In this document: positions 1 through 6,656 of the stretch, one piece after another
Layout of the letters: every line of letters starts with the position of its first letter
Position numbering within the stretch: position 1 is the stretch's first letter
Program-made: the position numbers and the translations under genes
The notes under the pieces: generated by a model
The model's database searches: none
What the model was told of the DNA's origin: nothing
The model's input: the letters and a program-made list of their open reading frames with translations, nothing else
Assembly (NCBI GenBank): GCA_046757645.1
Contig: JBHHYS010000088.1
Location: 1 to 10,092 of the forward strand
Direction: 5' to 3'
DNA length: 10,092 nucleotides
Source: JBHHYS01 sp046757645
Lineage (GTDB): Bacteria > Acidobacteriota > Terriglobia > Acidiferrales > 2-02-FULL-67-57

Positions 1-1250
1 CGGGAGAGGTCGTGCTTGCGGATGTGCTCCGCGCCCCACTTCATAAAGGCGCGGATAACGGTGGGCGCGGTGTAGAAAACCGTTACCCCGTGGCGCTCGC
101 AGATATCCCAAAAGCGGTCGCGCCCCGGCCAGTCGGGCGCCCCCTCGTACATCAGCGTGGTGGCGCCGCAGGCCAGCGGCCCGTAGACGCTATAGCTGTG
201 GCCGGTGACCCAGCCGATGTCGGCTGTGCACCAGAAGAGGTCGTCGTCTTTGAGGTCGAAGACCCACTCGGTGGTCGCCAGCACGCCCGTCAGGTAGCCG
301 CCGGTGGTGTGCACGATGCCCTTGGGGCGCCCGGTGGTCCCCGAGGTATAAAGTGTGTAGAGCACGTCTTCGGAATCCATCGGCTCGGGCGGGCAGTAGC
401 CCGGGGCGTCCTGCATCAGCCGGTGCCACCAGTGATCCCGCCTCTCCTCGATGTGCACGGGAAACTCCGCCCCGCCGCGCTTCACCACCACTACGTTTTC
501 AATTGAGGGGCAGTCCGCCAGGGCCTCGTCGGCGGCCTGCTTCAGCGGCAGCAGGCGGCCACGCCGGTAGCCGCCGTCGGCGGTGATGAGCAGCTTGGCC
601 TGCGCGTCGTTGATGCGGTCTTTGAGCGCCTCAGCGCTGAAGCCGCCGAAGACCACCGAATGGATGGCGCCGATGCGCGCGCAGCCCAGCATGGCGATGG
701 TGGCTTCGGGAATCATCGGCAGGTAGATGGCCACGCGGTCGCCCTTGCGGACGCCCAGCCGCTTCAGGACGTTGGCAAATTGGTTGACCTCCCGGTAGAG
801 CTCCCAATACGTCAGGGTCCGCCGGTCGCCCGGCTCCCCTTCCCAGATCAGCGCCGCTTTGTTTCTCTGGCCCGACCCGTCGGCCCGCACGTGCCGGTCC
901 AGGCAGTTGACGCTGACGTTCAGCCGCCCCCCGACGAACCACTTCGCCTGGGGCGGCTTCCACTCCAGCACTTTCTTCCACGGCTTCGACCACTCGAGTC
1001 GCCGCCCCCACTCCCCCCAGAACTTTTCCGGCTGGCGGGCCGCCCGCGCATGAATCTTCACGTCCGCGCAGTTGGCCTGCCGACGAAACTCCCCCGAGGG
1101 TTTGAACAGCCGCTTTTCCCCCAGCAACCCCGCCATTTTCGCTTCTCCCGACGGCCTGCCCGCCGCCGCTTTCGCGTAGGCAGGGGCCGTCCCACCGGGC
1201 TTGACCTTTTTCGCTGCGGCTTGGCCCGGCTTCTTTCGTCGTCGTGGCAT
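1..1250 (-). CDS. acs: Acetyl-CoA synthetase (AMP-forming), N-terminal part, cut by the left window edge
   Basis: The enzyme activates acetate with ATP to acetyl-AMP and transfers the acetyl group to CoA in the cytoplasm. The reverse strand from 1250 stays open to the window edge, giving 416 complete codons of an expected 650-690. Visible family marks are an FWGEWGRRLEW...PW segment, KWFVGGRLNVSVNCLDRHV, the CoA-contacting YRRGR (residues 228-232), the adenylation P-loop TSGTTGRPKG (302-311), and WCTADIGWVTGHSY shortly after it. The C-terminal domain with the acetylatable lysine lies outside the window. ATG 1250 has AAGGA nine bases upstream. An in-frame ATG at 1136 (residue 39) has GGGAGA upstream and would give the length usual for the family, because Salmonella Acs motifs sit about 38 residues earlier. 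The first 38 residues are basic and rich in Ala, Lys, Arg, Pro and Gly, so the true start is uncertain. The family call is firm. Confidence 0.95.
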   Translation of the reverse strand, partial: MPRRRKKPGQAAAKKVKPGGTAPAYAKAAAGRPSGEAKMAGLLGEKRLFKPSGEFRRQANCADVKIHARAARQPEKFWGEWGRRLEWSKPWKKVLEWKPPQAKWFVGGRLNVSVNCLDRHVRADGSGQRNKAALIWEGEPGDRRTLTYWELYREVNQFANVLKRLGVRKGDRVAIYLPMIPEATIAMLGCARIGAIHSVVFGGFSAEALKDRINDAQAKLLITADGGYRRGRLLPLKQAADEALADCPSIENVVVVKRGGAEFPVHIEERRDHWWHRLMQDAPGYCPPEPMDSEDVLYTLYTSGTTGRPKGIVHTTGGYLTGVLATTEWVFDLKDDDLFWCTADIGWVTGHSYSVYGPLACGATTLMYEGAPDWPGRDRFWDICERHGVTVFYTAPTVIRAFMKWGAEHIRKHDLS

Positions 1251-1296
1251 GATGGCGCGTCCTTGGATGAGCGGATGGCCCCTCTCGGAAACTGCT

Positions 1297-1305
1297 ATTC
1301 TATCA
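1297..1305 (-). promoter_or_regulatory. Possible extended -10 promoter for acs
   Basis: Read on the reverse strand this is TGA followed by TAGAAT: an extended -10 with five of six matches to TATAAT. The expected -35 position (about 1320-1326) is poor (TCCAGT). Transcription would start near 1290, leaving a leader of about 40 bases to ATG 1250. It is the only reasonable promoter I see in the 153-base divergent region. No convincing forward promoter for the peptidase gene was found there. Confidence 0.35.
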
Positions 1306-1403
1306 AAAGCCCGCCCGGGACTGGATTTTCCATTTCAATTTGTGGGAAGATTCACGCTCTGATTCACCACCTCACCCCAACAGCCAAGGGAGGAGCTATC
1401 CCA

Positions 1404-3563
1404 ATGCCCACACGACCCACAAACGATCCCCGGCTTGATCGCTCTCGGCGGAGAAGACTTTGGCTGGCACCGCTTCTGGTGGTCCTTGCCGCTGCGCTTG
1501 TATGGACGAAGGAGCCGGCGGCACCGAGCCCGCCGCCGACGCGCCGGGATAACGTCAAGGAAGTCCTCCACGGCGTTGCGGTGGTGGATCCCTACCGCTG
1601 GCTGGAAGATCAACAGAGCCCGGAAACGCGGGCGTGGATCGATGCTCAGAACGACTACACCCAGTCGCGGCTGGGCGCGGTGCCGGGGCGCGAAGAACTC
1701 AAGCAGCGGCTCACGGAGTTGATGCGGGTTGACACCATTGGCATCCCTCGCGTGCGCAACGGGCGCTACTTCTTCTTGAAGCGACGCGCTGACCAGGACC
1801 TCTCCGTCATCTATATGCGAAAAGGCCTCCGGGGCGAGGACGAGGTGCTGATTGACCCCCACCCCATGAGTCCCGACCACACCACCTCGGTCACCCTCAT
1901 CGATGTCTCCCCCGACGCCAAGACGCTGATCTACGGCGTGCGCCAGGGTGGGGAGGATGAAATCAGCGTCAACCTGCTGGACACCGAAACCCGAAAAACC
2001 CTCCCCGACCGCCTGCCCAAAGCCCGTTACATTTTCCCCGGCTTTGGCGCCTATCTCAAACCGGACAAGAGCGGCTTCTACTACACCCGCCACAGCGATG
2101 CGGGCCCGCGGGTTTACTACCACGCCCTGGGCACGGAGGCGGCCGACGATAAGCTCATCTTCGGCGAGGGGTATGGCAAGGAAAAAATCATCGCTGCCAA
2201 TCTCTCCGATGACGGCCGCTACCTGATCATCCATGTTCTCTATGGCTCTGCGGCGGAAAAGACCGAAATCTACATTCAGGATGTGGAGCAGCAAGGACCC
2301 ATCGTGCCGGTGGTCAATGACCTCCCGGCACGCTTCTTCGGTGAGGCAGGCGGCGGCCAGCTCTTTCTGCAGACGAACTGGAAGGCCCCCAACAAGCGCA
2401 TCCTGGCCGTTGACCTCAACAATCCCACCCGCGAAAACTGGCGCGAGATTGTTCCCGAAAGCGACGCTGTCATCCGAGGATTCTCCCTGGCGGGCGGCAA
2501 GCTGTTTGTGAACTACCTCCGCAACGTCCGCTCCCGGGTGAAAGTTTATGAGTCCGACGGCCGCTATCTCCGCGATATCGTTTTTCCCACCCTGGGCACG
2601 GTCCGCAGCGTCACCGGGCGCTGGAAGAGTCGCGAGGCGTTTTTCGCCTTCACCTCCTTCCACATCCCCACCACAATTTACCGCTATGATGTCGACAATG
2701 GCACCCAAGAGATCTGGGCCCAGCTCGAAGTCCCCGTGGACACCCAGCGCTTCGCCGTCCGGCAAGTCTGGTACGAGTCGAAGGATCACACCCTGGTGCC
2801 GATGTTCCTCGTGCACCGCAGGGGGATTCGCCTCGATGGCTCCAACCCCACCCTGCTCATCGGCTACGGCGGCTTCAACATCAGCCTGACCCCCTACTTC
2901 TCTTCCACCGCGGTGGCCTGGGTGGAGCGCGGCGGGGTTTTCGCCATGCCCAACCTGCGTGGCGGGGGCGAGTTCGGCGAAGAGTGGCACCGGGCGGGCA
3001 TGCGCGAGAACAAGCAGAACGTCTTCGACGACTTCATCGCCGCCGCAGCGTGGCTGATCGAGAACGGCTACACGAACCCGGCCAAGCTCGCCATCGCCGG
3101 CGGGAGTAACGGCGGGCTGCTGGTCGGGGCCGCCCTCACCCAGCACCCCGAGCTGTTCCGGGCGGTGGTCTGCCGCTATCCCCTTCTCGACATGCTCCGC
3201 TACCACAAGTTCCTGGTGGCTCGCTTCTGGGTGCCCGAGTACGGCTCCGCCGAAGACCCCGCGCAGTTCAACTACCTCTACGCCTACTCGCCCTACCACC
3301 AAGTGAAGCCGGGAACGAAATACCCCGCGGTGCTGTTCATCACCGGGGACGCTGACACCCGCGTCGCCCCCCTGCACGCCCGCAAAATGGCCGCTCGGCT
3401 CCAATCGGCTACGGCGTCCGAGCGCCCGGTGCTGCTCGACTACGACACCAAGTCGGGCCACTCCGGCGGGCGGCCCCTCAGCAAGCAAATCGAAGACACC
3501 ACGAATTCCCTGAGCTTCCTCTTCTGGCAGCTGCGGGTGGCGTCCGGGGAGAAGAATCACTAA
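1404..3563 (+). CDS. Prolyl oligopeptidase, family S9A, with N-terminal export signal or membrane anchor
   Basis: A 719-residue serine peptidase expected to cleave short peptides after proline. The start ATG follows GGGAGGAG with eight bases between; the open frame further upstream only mirrors acs. Residues 13-18 are RSRRRR and 19-34 are hydrophobic, so the protein is probably exported or anchored facing the periplasm. The RR-x-L pattern would also allow Tat export. No clear signal-peptidase site is visible. VDPYRWLED (61-69) is the usual N-terminal POP motif, followed by a propeller region to about residue 430. The catalytic alpha/beta domain shows YGGFN (Tyr488, oxyanion hole), GGSNGG (Ser568), Trp609 for the P1 proline pocket, DTRV (Asp651, Arg653) and SGHSGG (His686). 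The Ser-Trp spacing of 41 equals that of porcine POP (554-595), and the other spacings are within a few residues. All key residues are present, so it should be active. It diverges from acs, and no strong terminator follows. Confidence 0.95.
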   Translation: MPTRPTNDPRLDRSRRRRLWLAPLLVVLAAALVWTKEPAAPSPPPTRRDNVKEVLHGVAVVDPYRWLEDQQSPETRAWIDAQNDYTQSRLGAVPGREELKQRLTELMRVDTIGIPRVRNGRYFFLKRRADQDLSVIYMRKGLRGEDEVLIDPHPMSPDHTTSVTLIDVSPDAKTLIYGVRQGGEDEISVNLLDTETRKTLPDRLPKARYIFPGFGAYLKPDKSGFYYTRHSDAGPRVYYHALGTEAADDKLIFGEGYGKEKIIAANLSDDGRYLIIHVLYGSAAEKTEIYIQDVEQQGPIVPVVNDLPARFFGEAGGGQLFLQTNWKAPNKRILAVDLNNPTRENWREIVPESDAVIRGFSLAGGKLFVNYLRNVRSRVKVYESDGRYLRDIVFPTLGTVRSVTGRWKSREAFFAFTSFHIPTTIYRYDVDNGTQEIWAQLEVPVDTQRFAVRQVWYESKDHTLVPMFLVHRRGIRLDGSNPTLLIGYGGFNISLTPYFSSTAVAWVERGGVFAMPNLRGGGEFGEEWHRAGMRENKQNVFDDFIAAAAWLIENGYTNPAKLAIAGGSNGGLLVGAALTQHPELFRAVVCRYPLLDMLRYHKFLVARFWVPEYGSAEDPAQFNYLYAYSPYHQVKPGTKYPAVLFITGDADTRVAPLHARKMAARLQSATASERPVLLDYDTKSGHSGGRPLSKQIEDTTNSLSFLFWQLRVASGEKNH

Positions 3564-3713
3564 AGCAGGTTTCCCGGGACGGGCGCGGGGGAAGAATCCC
3601 CGGGGGCGTAGCTTCGACAACGGACACACTGCCGCTCACCGGAAGAATAGAGTTCGCGCAGATTTGAGAGTTACGATTGAGAATTCTTGCACAATTCCCT
3701 CCCCCTGTCTGTG

Positions 3714-3743
3714 TTGACATCGGGAATGGCCGCTTTCTATGAT
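3714..3743 (+). promoter_or_regulatory. Strong sigma70-type promoter of the Met-rich protein gene
   Basis: A perfect -35 TTGACA (3714-3719) is followed after 18 bases by TATGAT (3738-3743, five of six matches). Transcription would begin near 3750. That lies downstream of the in-frame ATG at 3739 and so excludes it as a start codon. The leader to the ATG at 3826 would be about 75 bases. Confidence 0.75.
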
Positions 3744-3752
3744 GGTCAGGCC

Positions 3753-3764
3753 TTACGCGTGTAA
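3753..3764 (+). promoter_or_regulatory. Imperfect palindrome at the transcription start, possible operator
   Basis: TTACGCGTGTAA has inverted ends TTAC/GTAA. Its core TACGCGTGTA (3754-3763) differs at one defined position from TACANNTGTA, the operator core of CopY and related BlaI/MecI-type repressors. It sits about +4 to +15 relative to the predicted start, a suitable place for a repressor. A 12-base match can arise by chance, and no regulator gene is visible nearby. Confidence 0.25.
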
Positions 3765-3770
3765 CTTCGA

Positions 3771-3787
3771 GGAGCGCAGAGCGCTCC
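3771..3787 (+). promoter_or_regulatory. Perfect 7-bp hairpin in the 5' leader
   Basis: GGAGCGC and GCGCTCC are exact inverted repeats around the three-base loop AGA, in the leader between the promoter and ATG 3826. No T-run follows, so it is not an intrinsic terminator. It may protect the 5' end of the mRNA or take part in leader regulation; function is inferred only. Confidence 0.4.
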
Positions 3788-3825
3788 CGGGAGGCAAGGT
3801 TCGAGTTCCCTTGAGAAAGGAAACC

Positions 3826-4215
3826 ATGACAAAGAAATCGTTCGTAATCGCGCTGGTGATCCTCGTCGGCCTCAGCCTGGCGGTGTTCACCATCGTGCAG
3901 GCACAGGAGAGCGAGCCAGGCCCCACTGCCCAGAAAGCCCCGCAGTGCCCCTGCATGAAAGGCAAAATGAAAGGCGGCATGATGGGCGGCATGCAACATG
4001 GGAAAATGGGCCCGATGCGGCACAGGATGATGGGAAGGGAAGGCGGCATGATGGGCTTGTGCCCGCTGAGAGTCCCCGGCACCAAAGTGGACGTCAAAGC
4101 GCTCGACAACGGCGTCACCATCTCCGTCACCGCCGAGGATGCCAAGGTGGTCCGGCGCATTCAGCGCATGGCGGAAATCATGCGTCTGATGCGGGAGCTG
4201 CATAGCGAGCAGTAG
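3826..4215 (+). CDS. Small exported Met/Cys/His-rich protein, putative metal (copper) binder
   Basis: A 129-residue protein that I cannot assign to a named family. The ATG at 3826 follows AAAGGA closely; the in-frame ATG at 3739 is excluded because it overlaps the -10 box. Residues 1-27 form a clear signal peptide: MTKK, a hydrophobic core, then VQA and cleavage before QES. Residues 41-79 hold CPCM, eleven methionines in M-x2-M, MM and GGM patterns, His58 and His66, and a third Cys (Cys79). Such Met-rich stretches are typical of periplasmic Cu(I)/Cu(II)-binding proteins. Residues 83-129 look like a small folded module: VPGTKVDVKALDNGVTISVT (82-101) as beta strands, then AEDAKVVRRIQRMAEIMRLM (102-121) as a helix. 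Inferred role: a periplasmic copper chaperone, sponge or sensor-like protein. It stands alone between the peptidase and TPR genes. Alternatives are binding of silver or another soft metal, or a structural role. Confidence 0.8.
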   Translation: MTKKSFVIALVILVGLSLAVFTIVQAQESEPGPTAQKAPQCPCMKGKMKGGMMGGMQHGKMGPMRHRMMGREGGMMGLCPLRVPGTKVDVKALDNGVTISVTAEDAKVVRRIQRMAEIMRLMRELHSEQ

Positions 4216-4478
4216 TCCCGCGCGGCGTCGCTTGGGCCAGCCCTCTTAACCCCTGCGCGGTTAGCTCTGTTTCCGCTGCGGACACCGCTGGGTTGAAAGC
4301 GTGGTCCCGAAGCGTAAGCGCGCATAACCAGGAGGAAGAGACCCGCTTGCCGCGTCGAGCGGGCAAGCGGGAGCGAAACCCCGCCCGGGTGCATCGGCCC
4401 ACCATATCAGCGCGCCAAGTCCAGCCGCTGCTCTGATCCCGCAGACCCCACCCGATGACGGGCGCGCGATATCAGGGT
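4216..4478. other. Gene-free intergenic stretch, structured
   Basis: No convincing ORF with a ribosome binding site on either strand. It contains the inverted pair CCGCGC (4218-4223) and GCGCGG (4255-4260), around a 31-base interval, just after the stop codon of the Met-rich gene. This could act as a weak 3' stem but has no T-run. It also holds the strong hairpin at 4342-4371 and a short CCCG-ATGA-CGGG stem at about 4451-4462. I do not recognise a known riboswitch or standard ncRNA here. Confidence 0.4.
4342..4371. repeat. Strong intergenic hairpin (inverted repeat, 10-12 bp stem)
   Basis: CCCGCTTGCC pairs perfectly with GGCAAGCGGG across a ten-base loop. With one bulged base the stem extends by a further CG/GC step, leaving loop GTCGA. 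The flanks lack a T-run on both strands, so a standard terminator is unlikely. Possible roles are a REP-like element, the core of a small RNA, or 3'-end protection of the upstream transcript. Only one copy is present in this window. Confidence 0.5.
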
Positions 4479-4508
4479 TTGACCCCGTTTCGCACAGTGT
4501 GGGATAAT
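4479..4508 (+). promoter_or_regulatory. Extended -10 sigma70 promoter of the TPR-ispE block
   Basis: TTGACC (4479-4484, five of six) and GATAAT (4503-4508, five of six) are separated by 18 bases. TGG just before the -10 box supplies the extended -10 TG. Transcription would start near 4515, leaving a leader of about 29 bases to the GTG start codon. It may drive the whole rightward block. Confidence 0.7.
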
Positions 4509-4543
4509 TTAAGATTGCGTCGGATGCACGAGGTCTCGCCACA

Positions 4544-6640
4544 GTGAAAATGATTACAGGCCGCCCCGGGGTGGCTCCCCTGCTGCTTTTGCTCCTCTCT
4601 CCCCTGGGGGCTGCTGCCCGGCCGCCGCTCCTGCCCGCTCCCACTGAATCGCGACCGCCCGCTCCCGCCCAAAACCAACAGGTGGAGGCGCAGGCCCGGG
4701 CCTACTACCATTTCACTTGGGCGCACATGTTGGAGGAGATGGCCGGACCCTTCCAGCGCAGCGACTACCTGCGCCAAGCCATCGAAGAATACAAGCAAGC
4801 GCTGCACTACGCCCCCGACGCCTCCGCCATCACCGTGAACCTCGCCGAGGTCTATCGCCGCAGCGGCCGCGTGCGCGAGGCCGTCCGGGAAGCTCAACAA
4901 TTGCTCCAGGAGAACCCCGACAACCTGGCGGCCCACCGGTTGCTGGGCCGCATCTACTACCAGACCCTGGGAGAGTTGCAGCCCGAGACGCAGCCGCAAC
5001 AAACCCTGGCGCTGGCCATCGAGGAATACCAGCACATCGTGCGGCTCGCCCCGGACGACACCGAAGCCCTGGCAACACTGGCCCGGCTCCATCGCATGAA
5101 CAACGACCTGGCGAGCGCCGCGGCCGTGCTGCAGAAGCTATTGGCCGTGGAGCCGCAATCGGAAAGCGGCTTGGCCGCCTTGGCCGCTCTCTACAGCGAT
5201 CAGGGGGAGTACCAAAAGGCCATTGCCCTGCTCCAGAAAGTCGCGCCCGGCTCCTCCTCCAGCAAGCTCCTCGCCTCCTTGGCCTACGCCTACGAACAGT
5301 CGCGCGACTTTGACAATGCCATCCAGGCCTACCGCCGCGCCCTCCAGCACGACGACCGCAACTTCGAACTCCGCCGCCGCCTAGCCGAAACCCTCCTGCT
5401 CGCCGAACGCCTCGACGCTGCCCTCATCGAATACCAGGCCCTGCTGCAGGCCGACCCCGAGGACGCCCGGGCGCTGCTCCGCCTCTCACAGATTTACCGC
5501 CACCAACAGCGCTTTCCCCAAGCCCGCACAGCGTTGGAGAAGGCCAAGCAGCTGGCTCCAGACAATCTGGAGATTGGCTTCAACGAGGCGCTGCTCTACG
5601 AAGCCCAGGGGGACTTCCGCGGGGCCATCACCGTCCTCTCCGAGATGCTGGCGAGGACGACTCGCGCCTCCGGCCACTACTCCGAGCCGGAAAAGCGCAG
5701 TCGCAGCATCCTGCTCGAGCGCCTGGGAGTCCTGTACCGCCGCAGCGAAGCCTTCGACAACGCCGTGGAGGCCTTCGAACTTCTGCTGTCGCTCGGCGAG
5801 GAGCCGGCCCGGCGCGGCTACGCCCACATCGCCGAAACCCAGCGGCAGGCCCGCCGGCTGGAGCCCGCCATCACCATCATCCGCCAGGCCCTCGAACGCT
5901 TCCCCGGGAACCGCGACCTTACCCTGCAACTGGCCACCCTGCAGGGCGAAGGGGGTGAACTCGAGCTTGCCGTGGACTTGATCCACAGCCTGCTCACCAA
6001 CACCCCCGAGGACCGCCAGCTCTATCTGGCGCTGGCGCAAATCTACGAACGCAACAAACGCTACTCGGAAGCGGAAGCTGCGCTCACCCAGGCGGAAAAA
6101 CTTTCCCGCTCCCCGGCCGAGCTCGAGCTCACCTATTTCCTGCGCGGCGCCATCTACGAGCGCCAGAAGAAGTATGACCTCGCCGAAGAGCAATTCCGCA
6201 AAGTCCTCCAGACCAACCCGGACAGTCCCAGCACCCTGAACTACCTCGGCTATATGTTCGCCGACCAGGGAATGAAGCTGGGGGAGTCGGTGGCGCTGCT
6301 CCAGCGCGCCGTCGCCCTGGAGCCTTACAATGGCGCCTACCTGGACAGCTTGGGTTGGGCCTACTTTCGCCTGAATCAACTCGACCAGGCCGAAAAGTAC
6401 CTCTTACAGGCGGTCGAACGCCTCAGCCGCGACCCCACCATCCAGGACCACCTGGGCGACCTCTACTACAAGTCCGGCCGCCTCCACCTGGCCCTGAAAG
6501 CCTGGGAGCGCGCCCGGGAGGAGTGGCAGCGCGCCCTGCCCACCGAGCTCGACCCCGAGGCCTTAGCCCGCTTGGAAGACAAGCTGCGCCGCCTCAAGCT
6601 GCGCTTGGCCCAGGAATCCCCGAAGCAGCCCCCCAAGTGA
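4544..6640 (+). CDS. Exported tetratricopeptide-repeat protein
   Basis: A 698-residue protein built almost wholly of TPR repeats (paired helices that bind protein partners). The GTG start at 4544 has GAGGT nine bases upstream. An ATG two codons later is possible but worse spaced. Residues 1-25 look like a signal peptide: a Leu-rich core (13-18), then GAAA and cleavage before RPP. No lipobox Cys is seen. From about residue 50 to 670 there are consecutive 34-residue-like units with the usual W/L-G-Y-A-P spacing, such as AIEEYKQALHYAPD and AIQAYRRALQHDD. One longer non-repeat insertion lies around residues 370-385. The C-terminal part carries NYLGYMFADQG (566 on), AYLDSLGWAYFRL (598 on) and LGDLYYKSGR (637 on), a conserved signature of large envelope TPR proteins in Gram-negative bacteria. 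A charged tail ends in KQPPK. The stop lies 16 bases before ispE, so the two are probably cotranscribed. The specific partner is unknown. Confidence 0.9.
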   Translation: MKMITGRPGVAPLLLLLLSPLGAAARPPLLPAPTESRPPAPAQNQQVEAQARAYYHFTWAHMLEEMAGPFQRSDYLRQAIEEYKQALHYAPDASAITVNLAEVYRRSGRVREAVREAQQLLQENPDNLAAHRLLGRIYYQTLGELQPETQPQQTLALAIEEYQHIVRLAPDDTEALATLARLHRMNNDLASAAAVLQKLLAVEPQSESGLAALAALYSDQGEYQKAIALLQKVAPGSSSSKLLASLAYAYEQSRDFDNAIQAYRRALQHDDRNFELRRRLAETLLLAERLDAALIEYQALLQADPEDARALLRLSQIYRHQQRFPQARTALEKAKQLAPDNLEIGFNEALLYEAQGDFRGAITVLSEMLARTTRASGHYSEPEKRSRSILLERLGVLYRRSEAFDNAVEAFELLLSLGEEPARRGYAHIAETQRQARRLEPAITIIRQALERFPGNRDLTLQLATLQGEGGELELAVDLIHSLLTNTPEDRQLYLALAQIYERNKRYSEAEAALTQAEKLSRSPAELELTYFLRGAIYERQKKYDLAEEQFRKVLQTNPDSPSTLNYLGYMFADQGMKLGESVALLQRAVALEPYNGAYLDSLGWAYFRLNQLDQAEKYLLQAVERLSRDPTIQDHLGDLYYKSGRLHLALKAWERAREEWQRALPTELDPEALARLEDKLRRLKLRLAQESPKQPPK

Positions 6641-6656
6641 GCCGCTGCTCCCGCCG

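Noticed and set aside
660..1403. Upstream in-frame extension of the peptidase frame
   Set aside because: It lies antisense to acs, whose motifs are unmistakable. The ATG at 1404 has a strong ribosome binding site and begins a proper signal sequence.
3588..3601. GGGGA/TCCCC stem after the peptidase gene as a terminator
   Set aside because: Only five pairs and no T-run follows; too weak to call a terminator.
1335..3629. Open reverse-strand frame of 764 codons opposite the peptidase gene
   Set aside because: It mirrors a gene with full catalytic motifs, shows no recognisable domain, and such long antisense frames are expected in GC-rich coding DNA.
3739..3825. Earlier in-frame ATG for the Met-rich protein
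   Set aside because: The ATG overlaps the -10 box, upstream of the predicted transcription start, and would place a polar stretch before the signal peptide.
4161..4405. Short reverse-strand frames in the intergenic region after the Met-rich gene
   Set aside because: No ribosome binding site or recognisable protein character, and several frames overlap each other there, as expected by chance in GC-rich DNA.
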